Of a stretch of 64,000 bases of DNA, positions 8,773-17,875 are shown in pieces (positions within the stretch are counted from its first letter, which is position 1; the number at the start of each line of letters is the position of its first letter). A model generated the notes under the pieces. It was not told the origin of the DNA. It was given only the letters and a program-made list of their open reading frames with translations, and made no database searches. The DNA is taken from assembly GCA_964204605.1 (NCBI GenBank), contig OZ123195.1:124001-188000 (forward strand), given 5' to 3'. Origin of the DNA: UBA961 sp014191195 (GTDB taxonomy: Bacteria; Bacteroidota; Ignavibacteria; Kapaibacteriales; UBA961). The position numbers and the translations under genes are program-made.

Positions 8773-10236
8773 TTAAGAAAAATAATTTGGAGATGCTTTT
8801 GTAACAACAACATCATGAGGATGAGATTCTTTTAAGCCTGCACCAGTGATTCTAATAAATTGGGCAAATTCTTTCAATTCGGCTATAGATTTACAGCCAC
8901 AATATCCCATTGATGCTCTTAGGCCGCCGATTAATTGATAAATAGTATCACTTGCATTTCCTTTATATGGCACCCGACCTTCGATGCCTTCTGGAACAAG
9001 TTTTGCAATTCCTTCTTCAATATCCTGAAAATATCTGTCTGCAGATCCTTGTTGCATAGCTCCCAAAGATCCCATGCCACGATACATTTTATATGCTCTA
9101 CCTTCTAATAAGATTTTTTCGCCAGGGCTTTCCTCATGGCCAGCTAACATGCCGCCAATCATGATGCAATCTGCGCCAGCAGCAATAGCTTTTGCAATAT
9201 CCCCTGTTTGTTTAATACCACCATCAGCAATTATGGGTATGCCATATTGCTTAGCAATCGAAGCTGCATTCATGATAGCTGTTAACTGTGGAACACCAAC
9301 TCCAGCTACAATGCGAGTAGTACAAATGCTGCCAGGCCCAATACCAACTTTTATACCATCAACTCCTGCTTCAATTAAGTCTCGAGCAGCATCTTCGGTA
9401 GCAATATTACCAGCAATAATCTGTAATTCTGGATAGAGCTGTTTAACTTGTTTAACCATAGAAATCACCCCAAGGGAATGTCCATGAGCTGTATCAATAA
9501 TAATTACATCAACTCCAGAATCTACCAATGCTTTTACTCTATCTAAAGTTTCGGAGGCAACACCAACAGCTGCGCCAACTCTTAATCTTCCATGTTGATC
9601 TTTACAAGCATTTGGATATTTCTTTTTTTTCTGAATATCTTTAAATGTTATTAGGCCATGTAAAACCCCATTATTATCAACCACAGGAAGTTTCTCTATT
9701 CTATGCTTCTCAAGTAATTGTTCAGCTTCTTCTAAAGTAGTACCAACATGAGTAGTAATAATTGTGTCTTTTGTCATTAATTCTGCAATAGGCTGTAAGC
9801 CATTACTTTTAAATCGTAAATCCCGATTAGTAACTATGCCAATAAGTTGTTGATTAGAGTCGATTACTGGAAACCCCGCAATTTTATACTTAGACATTAA
9901 AGCTAGAGCATCTTGGGCCGTATTCTGTTCTGTTAAAGTGATTGGATTTCTAATCATTCCACTTTCAGAGCGCTTTACTTTGTCAACTTCTTCGGCTTGT
10001 TTGGATATACTCATATTCTTATGAATAATTCCAATGCCACCCTCTCTGGCAAGTGCTATAGCCATTTCTGATTCAGTTACGGTATCCATTGCAGCACTAA
10101 TAATAGGAATATTTAAAGCTATTCCTTTTGTTAATTTTGTGCTTAATGAAGTCTCTTTTGGAAGAATATCTGAATATCTGGGAATTAGGAGAACATCGTC
10201 AAAAGTAATACCATCACTCACGATTTTATGATTCAT
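8773..10236 (-). CDS. guaB: Inosine-5'-monophosphate dehydrogenase
   Basis: A 487-residue enzyme converting IMP to XMP with NAD+, the first committed step of GMP synthesis. The TIM-barrel is interrupted by two CBS domains (about 95-205) that normally bind adenine nucleotides and regulate activity. The catalytic loop GIGPGSICTTR (about 299-309) contains the nucleophilic Cys, and the mobile-flap region holds MYRGMGSLGAM (about 385-395). Length is standard. It is divergent from sufU across a 188-bp spacer that contains a copy of the TAGTGAAT motif at 10313-10320. Confidence 0.97.
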   Translation of the reverse strand: MNHKIVSDGITFDDVLLIPRYSDILPKETSLSTKLTKGIALNIPIISAAMDTVTESEMAIALAREGGIGIIHKNMSISKQAEEVDKVKRSESGMIRNPITLTEQNTAQDALALMSKYKIAGFPVIDSNQQLIGIVTNRDLRFKSNGLQPIAELMTKDTIITTHVGTTLEEAEQLLEKHRIEKLPVVDNNGVLHGLITFKDIQKKKKYPNACKDQHGRLRVGAAVGVASETLDRVKALVDSGVDVIIIDTAHGHSLGVISMVKQVKQLYPELQIIAGNIATEDAARDLIEAGVDGIKVGIGPGSICTTRIVAGVGVPQLTAIMNAASIAKQYGIPIIADGGIKQTGDIAKAIAAGADCIMIGGMLAGHEESPGEKILLEGRAYKMYRGMGSLGAMQQGSADRYFQDIEEGIAKLVPEGIEGRVPYKGNASDTIYQLIGGLRASMGYCGCKSIAELKEFAQFIRITGAGLKESHPHDVVVTKASPNYFS

Positions 10237-10424
10237 CTCTTGGGTTTCCCACCGAATTTAAAGTAAAAAGTTGGTCTTTAACATAGATAAAAACAATGTT
10301 ATTGGTGCAATTTAGTGAATATCTCATATCTTTCCTTGTAAACAAGTGAACGAATTTACATTGTAATCCGTTATACAACTTTTGTTTGGTTCTAAGTTTT
10401 TCCAAAATTTGAGTTCCGTATTGT

Positions 10425-10874
10425 ATGAATGACATTCAATCATTATATCAGCAAGTTATTTTAGACCACAATAAAAACCCAAGAAATTTTGGTCCATTGC
10501 TATCTGCAAATCATTCTGCAGATGGTTTAAATCCTCTTTGTGGTGATGATATTACGGTGCATCTTTTGATTGAGAATGACATAATAAAAGAAATTTCATT
10601 TGAAGGTTCTGGTTGTGCAATTGCTAAGTCTTCTGCTTCTATCATGACAACCGTTCTAAAAGGAAAGACAATTGAACAAGCAGAACAATTATTTGCTGAT
10701 TTCCATTTTGTTGTTACTGCACCTATGGATGCTGAATTAAACGAGGACTCACTAGGTAAAATGGCTGTTTTTACTGGCGTCAGAGAATTCCCAGCTCGTG
10801 TTAAATGCGCTTCATTGGCATGGCATACTATGCAATCTGCTTTACATGGTAAAAATATTACTTCAACTGAATAA
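10425..10874 (+). CDS. sufU: Fe-S cluster assembly scaffold SufU
   Basis: A 149-residue U-type scaffold/sulfur-transfer protein. The three conserved cysteines occur in NPLCGDD (about 39), GSGCAIAKSSASIM (about 62) and RVKCASLAW (about 129), with the aspartate after the first Cys. The 18-21 residue insertion between the second and third Cys regions (about 80-108) is typical of SufU rather than IscU. SufU accepts sulfur from the SufS cysteine desulfurase. The downstream sufT-like gene, 13 bp away, supports an Fe-S role. The rest of the suf operon (sufBCDS) is not in this window. Confidence 0.9.
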   Translation: MNDIQSLYQQVILDHNKNPRNFGPLLSANHSADGLNPLCGDDITVHLLIENDIIKEISFEGSGCAIAKSSASIMTTVLKGKTIEQAEQLFADFHFVVTAPMDAELNEDSLGKMAVFTGVREFPARVKCASLAWHTMQSALHGKNITSTE

Positions 10875-10887
10875 TACATTATAAATT

Positions 10888-11274
10888 ATGAATACTTTTG
10901 TACCTCTCAGATTAGACGATAAAGAAAATCATATAAAGCCTGCTCTTGTGATTGATACTTCAGATTCTGCTTCTATAGAAGATAACATCATTGCAGCTAT
11001 AAAAACTGTTTTTGATCCTGAAATTCCAGTTGATATTTATGCTCTTGGTTTGATTTATAGCGTAAAATACGATGCCGAAAGCCAAAAAGCTGACATTGTT
11101 ATGACATTAACATCTCCAGGTTGTTTTGCAGCGGGTATGATTCCTGGGCAAGTTGAACAAGCGGCACTTCAGGTTGCAGACGTTAAAAGTGTGCATGTTG
11201 AATTAACATTTGATCCCCCTTGGGATAAAGAAATGATGAGCGAAGCTGCAAAGCTTGAATTAGGATTTTGGTAA
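10888..11274 (+). CDS. sufT: SufT-like DUF59 / MIP18-family protein
   Basis: A 128-residue protein with a MIP18/DUF59 domain: VFDPEIPVDIYALGLIY (about 48-64), MTLTSPGCFAAG with the conserved Cys (about 87), and the VELTFDPPWDKEMMSE end segment (about 105-120). The family includes SufT and PaaD and helps mature Fe-S proteins. The position directly after sufU favours SufT. The following reductase resembles PaaE, whose operon partner PaaD is another member of the family. That alternative is less likely because no paaABC genes are present. It is probably cotranscribed with sufU. Confidence 0.85.
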   Translation: MNTFVPLRLDDKENHIKPALVIDTSDSASIEDNIIAAIKTVFDPEIPVDIYALGLIYSVKYDAESQKADIVMTLTSPGCFAAGMIPGQVEQAALQVADVKSVHVELTFDPPWDKEMMSEAAKLELGFW

Positions 11275-11312
11275 ATTAATATTACTTTTCTTTTATTTTT
11301 TTTAGATTTTGA

Positions 11313-12362
11313 ATGGCACTTGAATTTTATCCTGTCAAGGTTTCTCATATTAAAAGGCTTACCGATGCAGCAGTTGCTATAAGCTTTGATATTCCTGAAG
11401 AACTCAAACAAGTTTTTGCTTATCTCCCCGGACAATACATTACGATTCGATTGAATATTAATGGCCAAACTGTAAATAGAGCCTATTCATTATGTAGTAG
11501 CCCACATAGTGATAACTCATTAACAATTGGTGTAAAACAAACTGAGCATGGACTTGTTTCTACATATATTAATAAATATCTTCAAGTTGGTGACTCTGTA
11601 GAATTAATGCCTCCCAATGGTAATTTCAAGGTAGATATTAATTCTAATGCAATCACTTCTTATGTATTGATTGCTGGTGGAAGTGGTATAACTCCATTAT
11701 TATCAATAACAAAAAGTGTATTGCAACAACAATTAGATGCGAAAATTTTATTGATTTATGGAAATAGAGATACATCTTCTATTATGTTCTTTGAAGACTT
11801 AGAACTATTAAAAGATACATATTCAGATAGATTTACTCTGATTGATATCCTTGAATATACAGATGGTGATAATAAAGGAATTTTATCTCTAGAATTATTA
11901 AGTACTTTATTAACTGATTCATTCCTATCTTCCTGTCATTATTATTTGTGTGGTCCACAACAAGTAATGAATAATGCAGAAGCAGTATTACATGCACAGA
12001 ATATTGAAAGTTCATATATCCATCGTGAATACTTTACTGCTCCGATAACTCAATCTAATGAGCAAGTTTCATCGATTGAGCCTACAGATTTTACCATTCA
12101 TGTAAAGCTGTATGGAAAGGAATATGATATAGAGGTAGAGTCTCAGGATAGTATACTTGAAGCTGGTATCAAGAATAATATAGACCCTCCGTATGCCTGT
12201 CAAATTGCTGCATGTTGTACATGTAGAGCAAAGCTAAGAAGTGGAAAAGTTCATATGGAAAGTAGAGAAGCATTAACAGATGATGAAATTGAAGAAGGAT
12301 ATATTCTAACATGTCAAGCACATCCTTTAACATCAGATGTATTTGTTGATTATGATGGTTAA
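11313..12362 (+). CDS. PaaE-like ferredoxin/flavin oxidoreductase
   Basis: A 349-residue electron-transfer protein with three modules. An FAD-binding barrel holds RAYSLCSSP near 50-58. An NAD(P)-binding domain holds GGSGITPLLSI near 116-126 and YLCGPQQVM near 211-219. A C-terminal plant-type [2Fe-2S] ferredoxin has the CxxxxCxxC ligand cluster in PYACQIAACCTCRAKL near 294-309 and the last Cys in LTCQAHP. This layout matches the reductase of ring-hydroxylating or phenylacetyl-CoA oxygenases (PaaE/PaaK) and related flavohaemoprotein-like reductases. No oxygenase subunit is beside it, so its partner is unknown. It follows the Fe-S assembly genes with a 38-bp gap and may share their transcript. 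Confidence 0.85.
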   Translation: MALEFYPVKVSHIKRLTDAAVAISFDIPEELKQVFAYLPGQYITIRLNINGQTVNRAYSLCSSPHSDNSLTIGVKQTEHGLVSTYINKYLQVGDSVELMPPNGNFKVDINSNAITSYVLIAGGSGITPLLSITKSVLQQQLDAKILLIYGNRDTSSIMFFEDLELLKDTYSDRFTLIDILEYTDGDNKGILSLELLSTLLTDSFLSSCHYYLCGPQQVMNNAEAVLHAQNIESSYIHREYFTAPITQSNEQVSSIEPTDFTIHVKLYGKEYDIEVESQDSILEAGIKNNIDPPYACQIAACCTCRAKLRSGKVHMESREALTDDEIEEGYILTCQAHPLTSDVFVDYDG

Positions 12363-12432
12363 TCAGTTTACAGAATTGTATGTTGCTTCATTCTAAATCT
12401 ATCTAATTATCTACATCTTTTTTTCATCAATT

Positions 12433-14238
12433 ATGTATAATTCCATGAAAAACAATACGAAAGTGTATGCTTTTATTATCCTTTTCAGTTGTGTAATCAT
12501 AACTAAGGTTAATGCAGATATTTCTGATAATCTTAAAAATCATATAAAATATCTTGCATCAGAGGAATTGGCTGGTCGCGGAACTGGAACCGATGGGAAT
12601 AAGAAAGCTGCCGAATATATTGTATCTCAATTCCAAAAAATTGGTATTAAGCCTTGGAAAAATGCCAAAAATTATTTTCAAGAATTCAGCGTAATAACCG
12701 ATGTGCAGAAAGAGTCAGATGGGAATATGGCTGCAATCTATTCACCTATTCATATGTCTGAACTTAATACCACAATAGGCTATACTCCACTTTCTATAAG
12801 TGATAATGGATCTGCCCAAGGAAAAGTTGTTTTTGTAGGTTTTGGGATTTCTTCATCTGCTGACAAATATGATGACTATGAAGGTGTAGATGTTAAAAAT
12901 GCGATTGTACTTGTATTAAGGGGAGCTCCAGATTTAGATAATCCTCATGGTACTATTATGCAACATGCTGGAATTCGCTCTAAAGTTATGAATGCCAAAG
13001 AAAAAGGTGCAGCAGGTATTGTAATTATATCTGGGGCAAAATATCCTGACTCTTTGATGCCACTCAAATGGGAACAAGGCGGAAAGGTTGAAGGAATGCC
13101 AGTTATACAAATTTCAAGGATAGCTTTAGAAGAGAATATTCAGAATCTTAAAATCCTAGAATTAGAAAAGCACATTAATTCTTCAAAAAAAACTTACAGT
13201 AAAGAAATACCAAATTCAGAGATTTCATTTTCTGTCAATCTTAAACAAATATCTGTTAAAACCTCAAATGTTATTGGATATCTACCGGGTACAGATCTCA
13301 CAAAAGCAGGGGAATTTATTGTATGTGGTGCTCATTATGACCATCTTGGATTTGGTGGTGAAGGTTCTGGAACGCTTTCTGGCAAAAATGATTTAGCAAT
13401 CCATTATGGTGCAGATGATAATGCTTCGGGAACAGCAGGGCTTTTAGAATTAGCTTCTTTACTTAAAAATCGTCCTTTATCTAGACCAGTCTTATTTATA
13501 GGTTTTACTGCAGAAGAAAGAGGTTTACTGGGTTCAGCATTTTACGTAAAAAATCCATTATTTAGTTTAGATAGTGTTGTATTTATGCTCAATATGGATA
13601 TGATAGGTAGATTAACAGATAAGAAAATAAATATTGGAGGAATAGGTACATCATCTATATTAAAACCATTAATTGACTCTTTAGGAAAAGAGTTCGATTT
13701 TAAGGTATCAACCACCGAAGATGGTTTTGGGCCAAGTGATCATGCTTCATTTTATAGCAAAGATAAACCTGTTCTATTTTTCTTTACCGGACTTCATAGC
13801 GACTATCACCGCCCTTCAGATACTTGGGATAAAATTAATTATGAAGGTGAAACAGCAATTATAAAAATGGCAAATTCTACATTAGACTTTATAGGTAATT
13901 CACCCAAAAAACCAGATTTTATTAAAGTGAAGTCAAGTCCTCAAGCCGGACAATCTATGTCATTTAGAGTGTCTTTAGGGATTACTCCAGATTATAGCGA
14001 TCATCCCAAAGGAATGCATATCACTGGAGTGAGAGATGGTGGTCCGGGTGGTAAGGCTGGTTTAGCTAGTGATGATATCATTATCAAGTTAGGGGATACC
14101 CAAGTAAAAAATGTATATGACTATACCTATGCTCTTGGAAAATTCAAAGCCGGTGATAAAACAAGTGTAACGGTATTGCGCGGGCCAAAAGAAGACAAAG
14201 AATTTGTATTACAAGTAGAATTTGATGCCCAAAAATAG
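12433..14238 (+). CDS. Secreted M28-family zinc aminopeptidase with PA and PDZ domains
   Basis: A 601-residue exported peptidase. A signal peptide occupies about 1-28 (cleavage after VNA). A protease-associated domain (about 105-230) precedes the M28 domain. Metal-binding motifs are visible: GAHYDHLGFG (His, about 300), GADDNASGTAG (Asp), AEERGLLGS (catalytic/ligand Glu), NMDMIGR (Asp) and FFTGLHSDYHRPSDTWD (His). A PDZ domain follows (about 510-595, with GGPGGKAGLASDDIIIKL). This combination is common in Bacteroidota periplasmic or surface aminopeptidases, which scavenge peptides. A strong plus-strand terminator lies about 105 bp downstream, inside the antisense yraN gene. Confidence 0.9.
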   Translation: MYNSMKNNTKVYAFIILFSCVIITKVNADISDNLKNHIKYLASEELAGRGTGTDGNKKAAEYIVSQFQKIGIKPWKNAKNYFQEFSVITDVQKESDGNMAAIYSPIHMSELNTTIGYTPLSISDNGSAQGKVVFVGFGISSSADKYDDYEGVDVKNAIVLVLRGAPDLDNPHGTIMQHAGIRSKVMNAKEKGAAGIVIISGAKYPDSLMPLKWEQGGKVEGMPVIQISRIALEENIQNLKILELEKHINSSKKTYSKEIPNSEISFSVNLKQISVKTSNVIGYLPGTDLTKAGEFIVCGAHYDHLGFGGEGSGTLSGKNDLAIHYGADDNASGTAGLLELASLLKNRPLSRPVLFIGFTAEERGLLGSAFYVKNPLFSLDSVVFMLNMDMIGRLTDKKINIGGIGTSSILKPLIDSLGKEFDFKVSTTEDGFGPSDHASFYSKDKPVLFFFTGLHSDYHRPSDTWDKINYEGETAIIKMANSTLDFIGNSPKKPDFIKVKSSPQAGQSMSFRVSLGITPDYSDHPKGMHITGVRDGGPGGKAGLASDDIIIKLGDTQVKNVYDYTYALGKFKAGDKTSVTVLRGPKEDKEFVLQVEFDAQK

Positions 14239-14595
14239 CTAGAATGCGCATTTAAGATGTCTTATACATTTGGCCCCATCAGCAAAATCTATTGCTATTA
14301 CATCGAATCTACATTCTTTATCTGAAATTTTTCGAATATATAGAAAACCCTCAGCAGCTCGTCTGAGGGTTTTTATTTTTTTTTGAGTAATAGAGCTTTC
14401 AGGGGTTCCATAATTGTAGGTATTCCTGTATTTCACTTCTACAAAAACCAGAGTATTATTATCATCACAGATAATATCGATTTCTCCATATTTTCCAAAA
14501 TGAAAGTTTTTCTGAATAATTGAATATCCCAATGACTCAAGAAAATCAGAAGCTATCTTTTCTGCTTTATATCCGATGTCTCTATTATTTTCCAC
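14239..14595 (-). CDS. yraN: UPF0102 / YraN family nuclease-like protein
   Basis: A 118-residue restriction-endonuclease-fold protein. Family motifs are GYKAEKIASDFLESLGY (about 8-24), GEIDIICDD (about 37-45), VFVEVKYRN (about 50-58, the E-x-K of the putative PD-(D/E)xK centre) and the helix KKIKTLRRAAEGFL (about 72-85). The cellular role of the family is not settled; in other bacteria it often lies near rnhB. Here it lies 24 bp downstream of miaB on the same strand. Its stop abuts the M28 peptidase stop, and its coding sequence houses that gene's terminator. Confidence 0.9.
   Translation of the reverse strand: MENNRDIGYKAEKIASDFLESLGYSIIQKNFHFGKYGEIDIICDDNNTLVFVEVKYRNTYNYGTPESSITQKKIKTLRRAAEGFLYIRKISDKECRFDVIAIDFADGAKCIRHLKCAF
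14344..14385 (+). terminator. Intrinsic terminator embedded in antisense yraN
   Basis: Perfect 11-bp arms AAAACCCTCAG (14344-14354) and CTGAGGGTTTT (14363-14373) flank an 8-nt loop. A T-rich tail of about ten T's, with one A, follows to about 14384. It is oriented to end plus-strand transcription from the M28 peptidase gene, which stops at 14238. It lies inside yraN codons for TLRRAAEGF on the other strand. Confidence 0.75.
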
Positions 14596-14619
14596 GTATT
14601 TCCCCTGAATTATAATTAC

Positions 14620-16011
14620 TTATACAACTGTTCCTATTAGTGTAGCACTTGTAGCTCTAGCAATTTTAACTTTGATATAATCACCAACAATATAGGCTAG
14701 ATTTTCATTTTGAGGGAATATCACTGTTTTATTTGTATCCGATCTACCTTGCCATTCTAGTGGATTTTTTTTACTTGGGCCTTCAACTAATACTGTTTCG
14801 ATAGTTCCAATTGTTTGTTGATTGATTTCATATGAAATCTGATTTTGTTGATGAATTATCTCATTTAATCGTGAAATTTTCAATGTATCTGGTATATCAT
14901 CACCCATTTTCCAAGCTTTGGTTCTTTCTCTTGGTGAATATTTGAACATATAAGCCCCATCATATCGAACAATCTTCATGAGTTCCATTGTAGCTTGATG
15001 ATCTTCATCGGTTTCTGTTGGGAATCCAGTAATAATATCTGTAGACAAAGCACATCCTGGCATTAATTCTTTGATCTTGGCTATTCTTTCATAATAATGT
15101 TCAATTGGATGAGTACGATTCATAAGATGTAGAATGCGATTAGATCCTGATTGAACTGGAAGATGAATGTATTTGCAAATATTATCAAATTCTGCCATGG
15201 TTTCAATTAATTGATCGCTCATATCTTGAGGATGAGAAGTTGTATATCGAATTCTCATATGAGGAACTGCTTTTGCACAAGCCCTAAGTAATTCTGCAAA
15301 ATTATTTCCTGAATGTTCATCCATATAGCTGTTTACATTTTGTCCAAGCAATGTAACTTCTTTAAAACCTGCATCATACAATGATGTAACTTCTTGAATT
15401 ATAGATGAATATGCTCTTGATCTTTCTCTTCCACGAGTAAAAGGAACAATACAATATGTACAAAACTTATCGCATCCTCTCATGATTGAAACCCAAGCAC
15501 TTATACCTTCGGTACGGAAAGGTAAAATATCATCATAAGTTTCTACTCTGCTTAATTTTACTGCTATACCGCGTTCTCCGCCAAAAGCTTTTTCTACTAA
15601 TTCAGGAACAGAACGATATTCGTCTGGTCCAATGACGATATCTACTAATTCTTTTTCAAGCAAATTCTCTCGTAAACGTTCGGCCATGCAACCCAATACA
15701 CCAACAACTAAATCTTTATTCTTTTTTTTGTAATATTTAAGATGATTTAAGCGTTCATGAATTTTCTTTTCTGCATTGTCCCTAATTGCGCATGTATTGA
15801 TAAGGATAATATCAGCATTATCTGGAGTATTTGTTAAAGAATAACCTTTTTTATGCATTACTCCTTGCACAATTTCAGTGTCATTAACATTCATTTGACA
15901 GCCATATGTTTCCACATATAATAATGGCTGATTCGCTAATAATGGAATATCGCTATCCATCAATGAAATAGTATCTTGTTTAGGGTTCTGAAGTATAGGT
16001 AATTCAAGCAT
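14620..16011 (-). CDS. miaB: tRNA-2-methylthio-N6-dimethylallyladenosine synthase
   Basis: A radical-SAM methylthiotransferase that converts i6A37 to ms2i6A37 in tRNAs reading U-starting codons. Domain order is UPF0004 (with ETYGCQMN, NTCAIRDNA and VLGCMAE, giving the three Cys of the auxiliary cluster), radical SAM (GCDKFCTYCIVPFTRGRERSR, the CxxxCxxC cluster) and a C-terminal TRAM domain (about the last 65 residues). The frame is open upstream to 16050, but that start adds a hydrophobic leader. The ATG at 16011 (MLELPIL) or at 15960 (MDSDIPLL) is more reasonable. It probably forms an operon with yraN and is divergent from dnaB. Confidence 0.93.
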   Translation of the reverse strand: MLELPILQNPKQDTISLMDSDIPLLANQPLLYVETYGCQMNVNDTEIVQGVMHKKGYSLTNTPDNADIILINTCAIRDNAEKKIHERLNHLKYYKKKNKDLVVGVLGCMAERLRENLLEKELVDIVIGPDEYRSVPELVEKAFGGERGIAVKLSRVETYDDILPFRTEGISAWVSIMRGCDKFCTYCIVPFTRGRERSRAYSSIIQEVTSLYDAGFKEVTLLGQNVNSYMDEHSGNNFAELLRACAKAVPHMRIRYTTSHPQDMSDQLIETMAEFDNICKYIHLPVQSGSNRILHLMNRTHPIEHYYERIAKIKELMPGCALSTDIITGFPTETDEDHQATMELMKIVRYDGAYMFKYSPRERTKAWKMGDDIPDTLKISRLNEIIHQQNQISYEINQQTIGTIETVLVEGPSKKNPLEWQGRSDTNKTVIFPQNENLAYIVGDYIKVKIARATSATLIGTVV

Positions 16012-16168
16012 ATACAGTAATTTAATGAGTGACAATAAAAAGGTATGCAAATATAATAAATAGGCCTTCGATATCTCTTAATTGATTATCTCATTATGAT
16101 TTATTCATCAGTACACTTAATCATAAATAAATGTTATTTTTGTTACACTATTACTTTTAGTTAGACAT

Positions 16169-17659
16169 ATGGCTTCGTATAATTCAGGAAATAAGCAAAC
16201 ACCGCAAAGTACTTCTTTAAGAAAAAGAGAACAAAAGGATGTCTTTTTACCTGCAACTTTGGAATCATTGGGTGGAAAGGTTCCTCCTCATTCTTTAGAA
16301 GCAGAAATTGCAGTTCTTGGTTCTATGATGCTTGATAGAGCAGCTATTCCTAAAGTAATTGAAATATTACAGCCTGATAGTTTTTATAGAGAATCTCACA
16401 AGCTGATTTATGAGGCTATTTTAGGATTATTTGAAAGAAATATAAATTCAGATTATACTACATTACCAGAAGAATTGCGGAGAAGGGGAGTTTTAGAATC
16501 TATAGGTGGATCTTTTTATATTTCAGAATTAACAATGAGTACTCCTACTGCGGCTAATGTAGAACATTATGCTCGGATAGTACAAGAACGTTTTTTAAAA
16601 AGATCTCTGATACAAGTAGCTGGTTTGGTAATGACTAGGGCCTATGATGAAACTACAGATGCTTTAGAGGAAGTTGATTATGCAGAATCTAAAGTATTCG
16701 AGATTGCCGAACAGCGTTTAAGCAAAAGCTTTTCAACTATGAAACAGCTTGCTCATGATACGTTTCAAATGATTACAAAGATGTCTGAAGGTGGATCTAC
16801 TTCCGGTATTACTGGTATTCCATCTGGATTTACAAAATTAGATGAATTGCTAGGTGGATTTCAGAAATCTGATTTTATCATTATAGCTGCTAGGCCATCG
16901 ATGGGTAAAACTGCTATGGCTTTAAGCATAGCTAGGAATGTAGCAGTTGAATATAAAATGCCTGTTGCTTTTTTTTCTATAGAAATGGCATCTAGTCAAT
17001 TGATGGTACGTTTATTAAGTGCTGAAGCACGAGTGAATGCTCAGGATATCCGAACAAATAGAATTTCATCTCAAGACATGCAGAAATTGGTTCAAACGAT
17101 TGGCCATTTAGCAGAAGCTCCACTATTTATAGATGATAGTGCAACATTAACTGTTATGGAGATAAGGGCTAAATGTAGAAGAATGAAAGCTGAACATGAT
17201 ATTAAATTGGTAATAGTAGATTATTTGCAATTTGTTTCTCCTCCTAAGGCCGAAAGCAGAGAAAGGGAAATTTCTATTATATCTAGATCGCTTAAACAAA
17301 TAGCCAAAGAATTAGATATTCCAGTCATTGCTTTAGCTCAATTAAATAGATCGGTAGAATCTAGGTCTGATAAAAGGCCGATGCTTTCTGATTTGCGTGA
17401 ATCAGGATCTATTGAACAGGATGCTGATGTTGTTATGTTTGTTAATAGGCCTGAACAATATGGCATATCAACCTGGGATGATGGTTCTTCTACAGAAAAT
17501 ACTGGTGAATTGATTATTGCTAAGCAAAGGAATGGTCCAGTAGGCGATGTACGTTTGGCATATTTAAAATCGTTTGCACGATTTGAAAACTTAACATTCC
17601 ATTATGATGAACCGCCTCAGTATCTGGGTGCTGATGGCAGTTCAGATGTACAATTTTAA
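16169..17659 (+). CDS. dnaB: Replicative DNA helicase DnaB
   Basis: A 496-residue hexameric 5'-3' helicase that unwinds DNA at the replication fork. The N-terminal DnaG-interacting domain starts at PPHSLEAEIAVLGSMMLD (about 38-55). The RecA-like motor has Walker A ARPSMGKTAMAL (about 242-253), Walker B IVDYLQ near 350, the LAQLNRSVE region and arginine-finger-containing DLRESGSIEQDADVV (about 407-421). No intein or insertion is present. The gene is divergent from miaB and followed closely by a small metal-binding domain gene. Confidence 0.97.
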   Translation: MASYNSGNKQTPQSTSLRKREQKDVFLPATLESLGGKVPPHSLEAEIAVLGSMMLDRAAIPKVIEILQPDSFYRESHKLIYEAILGLFERNINSDYTTLPEELRRRGVLESIGGSFYISELTMSTPTAANVEHYARIVQERFLKRSLIQVAGLVMTRAYDETTDALEEVDYAESKVFEIAEQRLSKSFSTMKQLAHDTFQMITKMSEGGSTSGITGIPSGFTKLDELLGGFQKSDFIIIAARPSMGKTAMALSIARNVAVEYKMPVAFFSIEMASSQLMVRLLSAEARVNAQDIRTNRISSQDMQKLVQTIGHLAEAPLFIDDSATLTVMEIRAKCRRMKAEHDIKLVIVDYLQFVSPPKAESREREISIISRSLKQIAKELDIPVIALAQLNRSVESRSDKRPMLSDLRESGSIEQDADVVMFVNRPEQYGISTWDDGSSTENTGELIIAKQRNGPVGDVRLAYLKSFARFENLTFHYDEPPQYLGADGSSDVQF

Positions 17660-17671
17660 TATATGAGAATC

Positions 17672-17875
17672 ATGAAAAAACAAGAATTATTGATTGATGG
17701 TATGTCTTGTGGACATTGTGTAAAGGCATTAAAAAATGAATTAACTGCAATTCAAGGCCTAATTGTGCAAGATGTTCAAATTGGCAAAGCTATTATCGAA
17801 TATGATCCGGACACAGTAAGTGATGAAGACATTCTACATGCTATTGATGAATCCGGTTTTAGACTGGCTTTATAA
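17672..17875 (+). CDS. Heavy-metal-associated (CopZ-like) small protein
   Basis: A 67-residue HMA-fold protein with the metal motif GMSCGHC (GMxCxxC) near the N-terminus and a beta-alpha-beta-beta-alpha-beta pattern across the whole length, ending in the ISESGF-like segment AIDESGFRLAL. It is most likely a copper chaperone or a stand-alone metal-binding domain that would feed a P-type ATPase; no such ATPase is in this window. The ORF opens at 17663, but the ATG at 17672 gives a typical short N-terminus. It follows dnaB by 12 bp, and its last 29 bp overlap the start region of the next gene. Confidence 0.85.
   Translation: MKKQELLIDGMSCGHCVKALKNELTAIQGLIVQDVQIGKAIIEYDPDTVSDEDILHAIDESGFRLAL

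Noticed and set aside
9074..9436. Plus-strand open frame opposite guaB
   Set aside because: Antisense shadow of a highly conserved gene; translation has no domain features.
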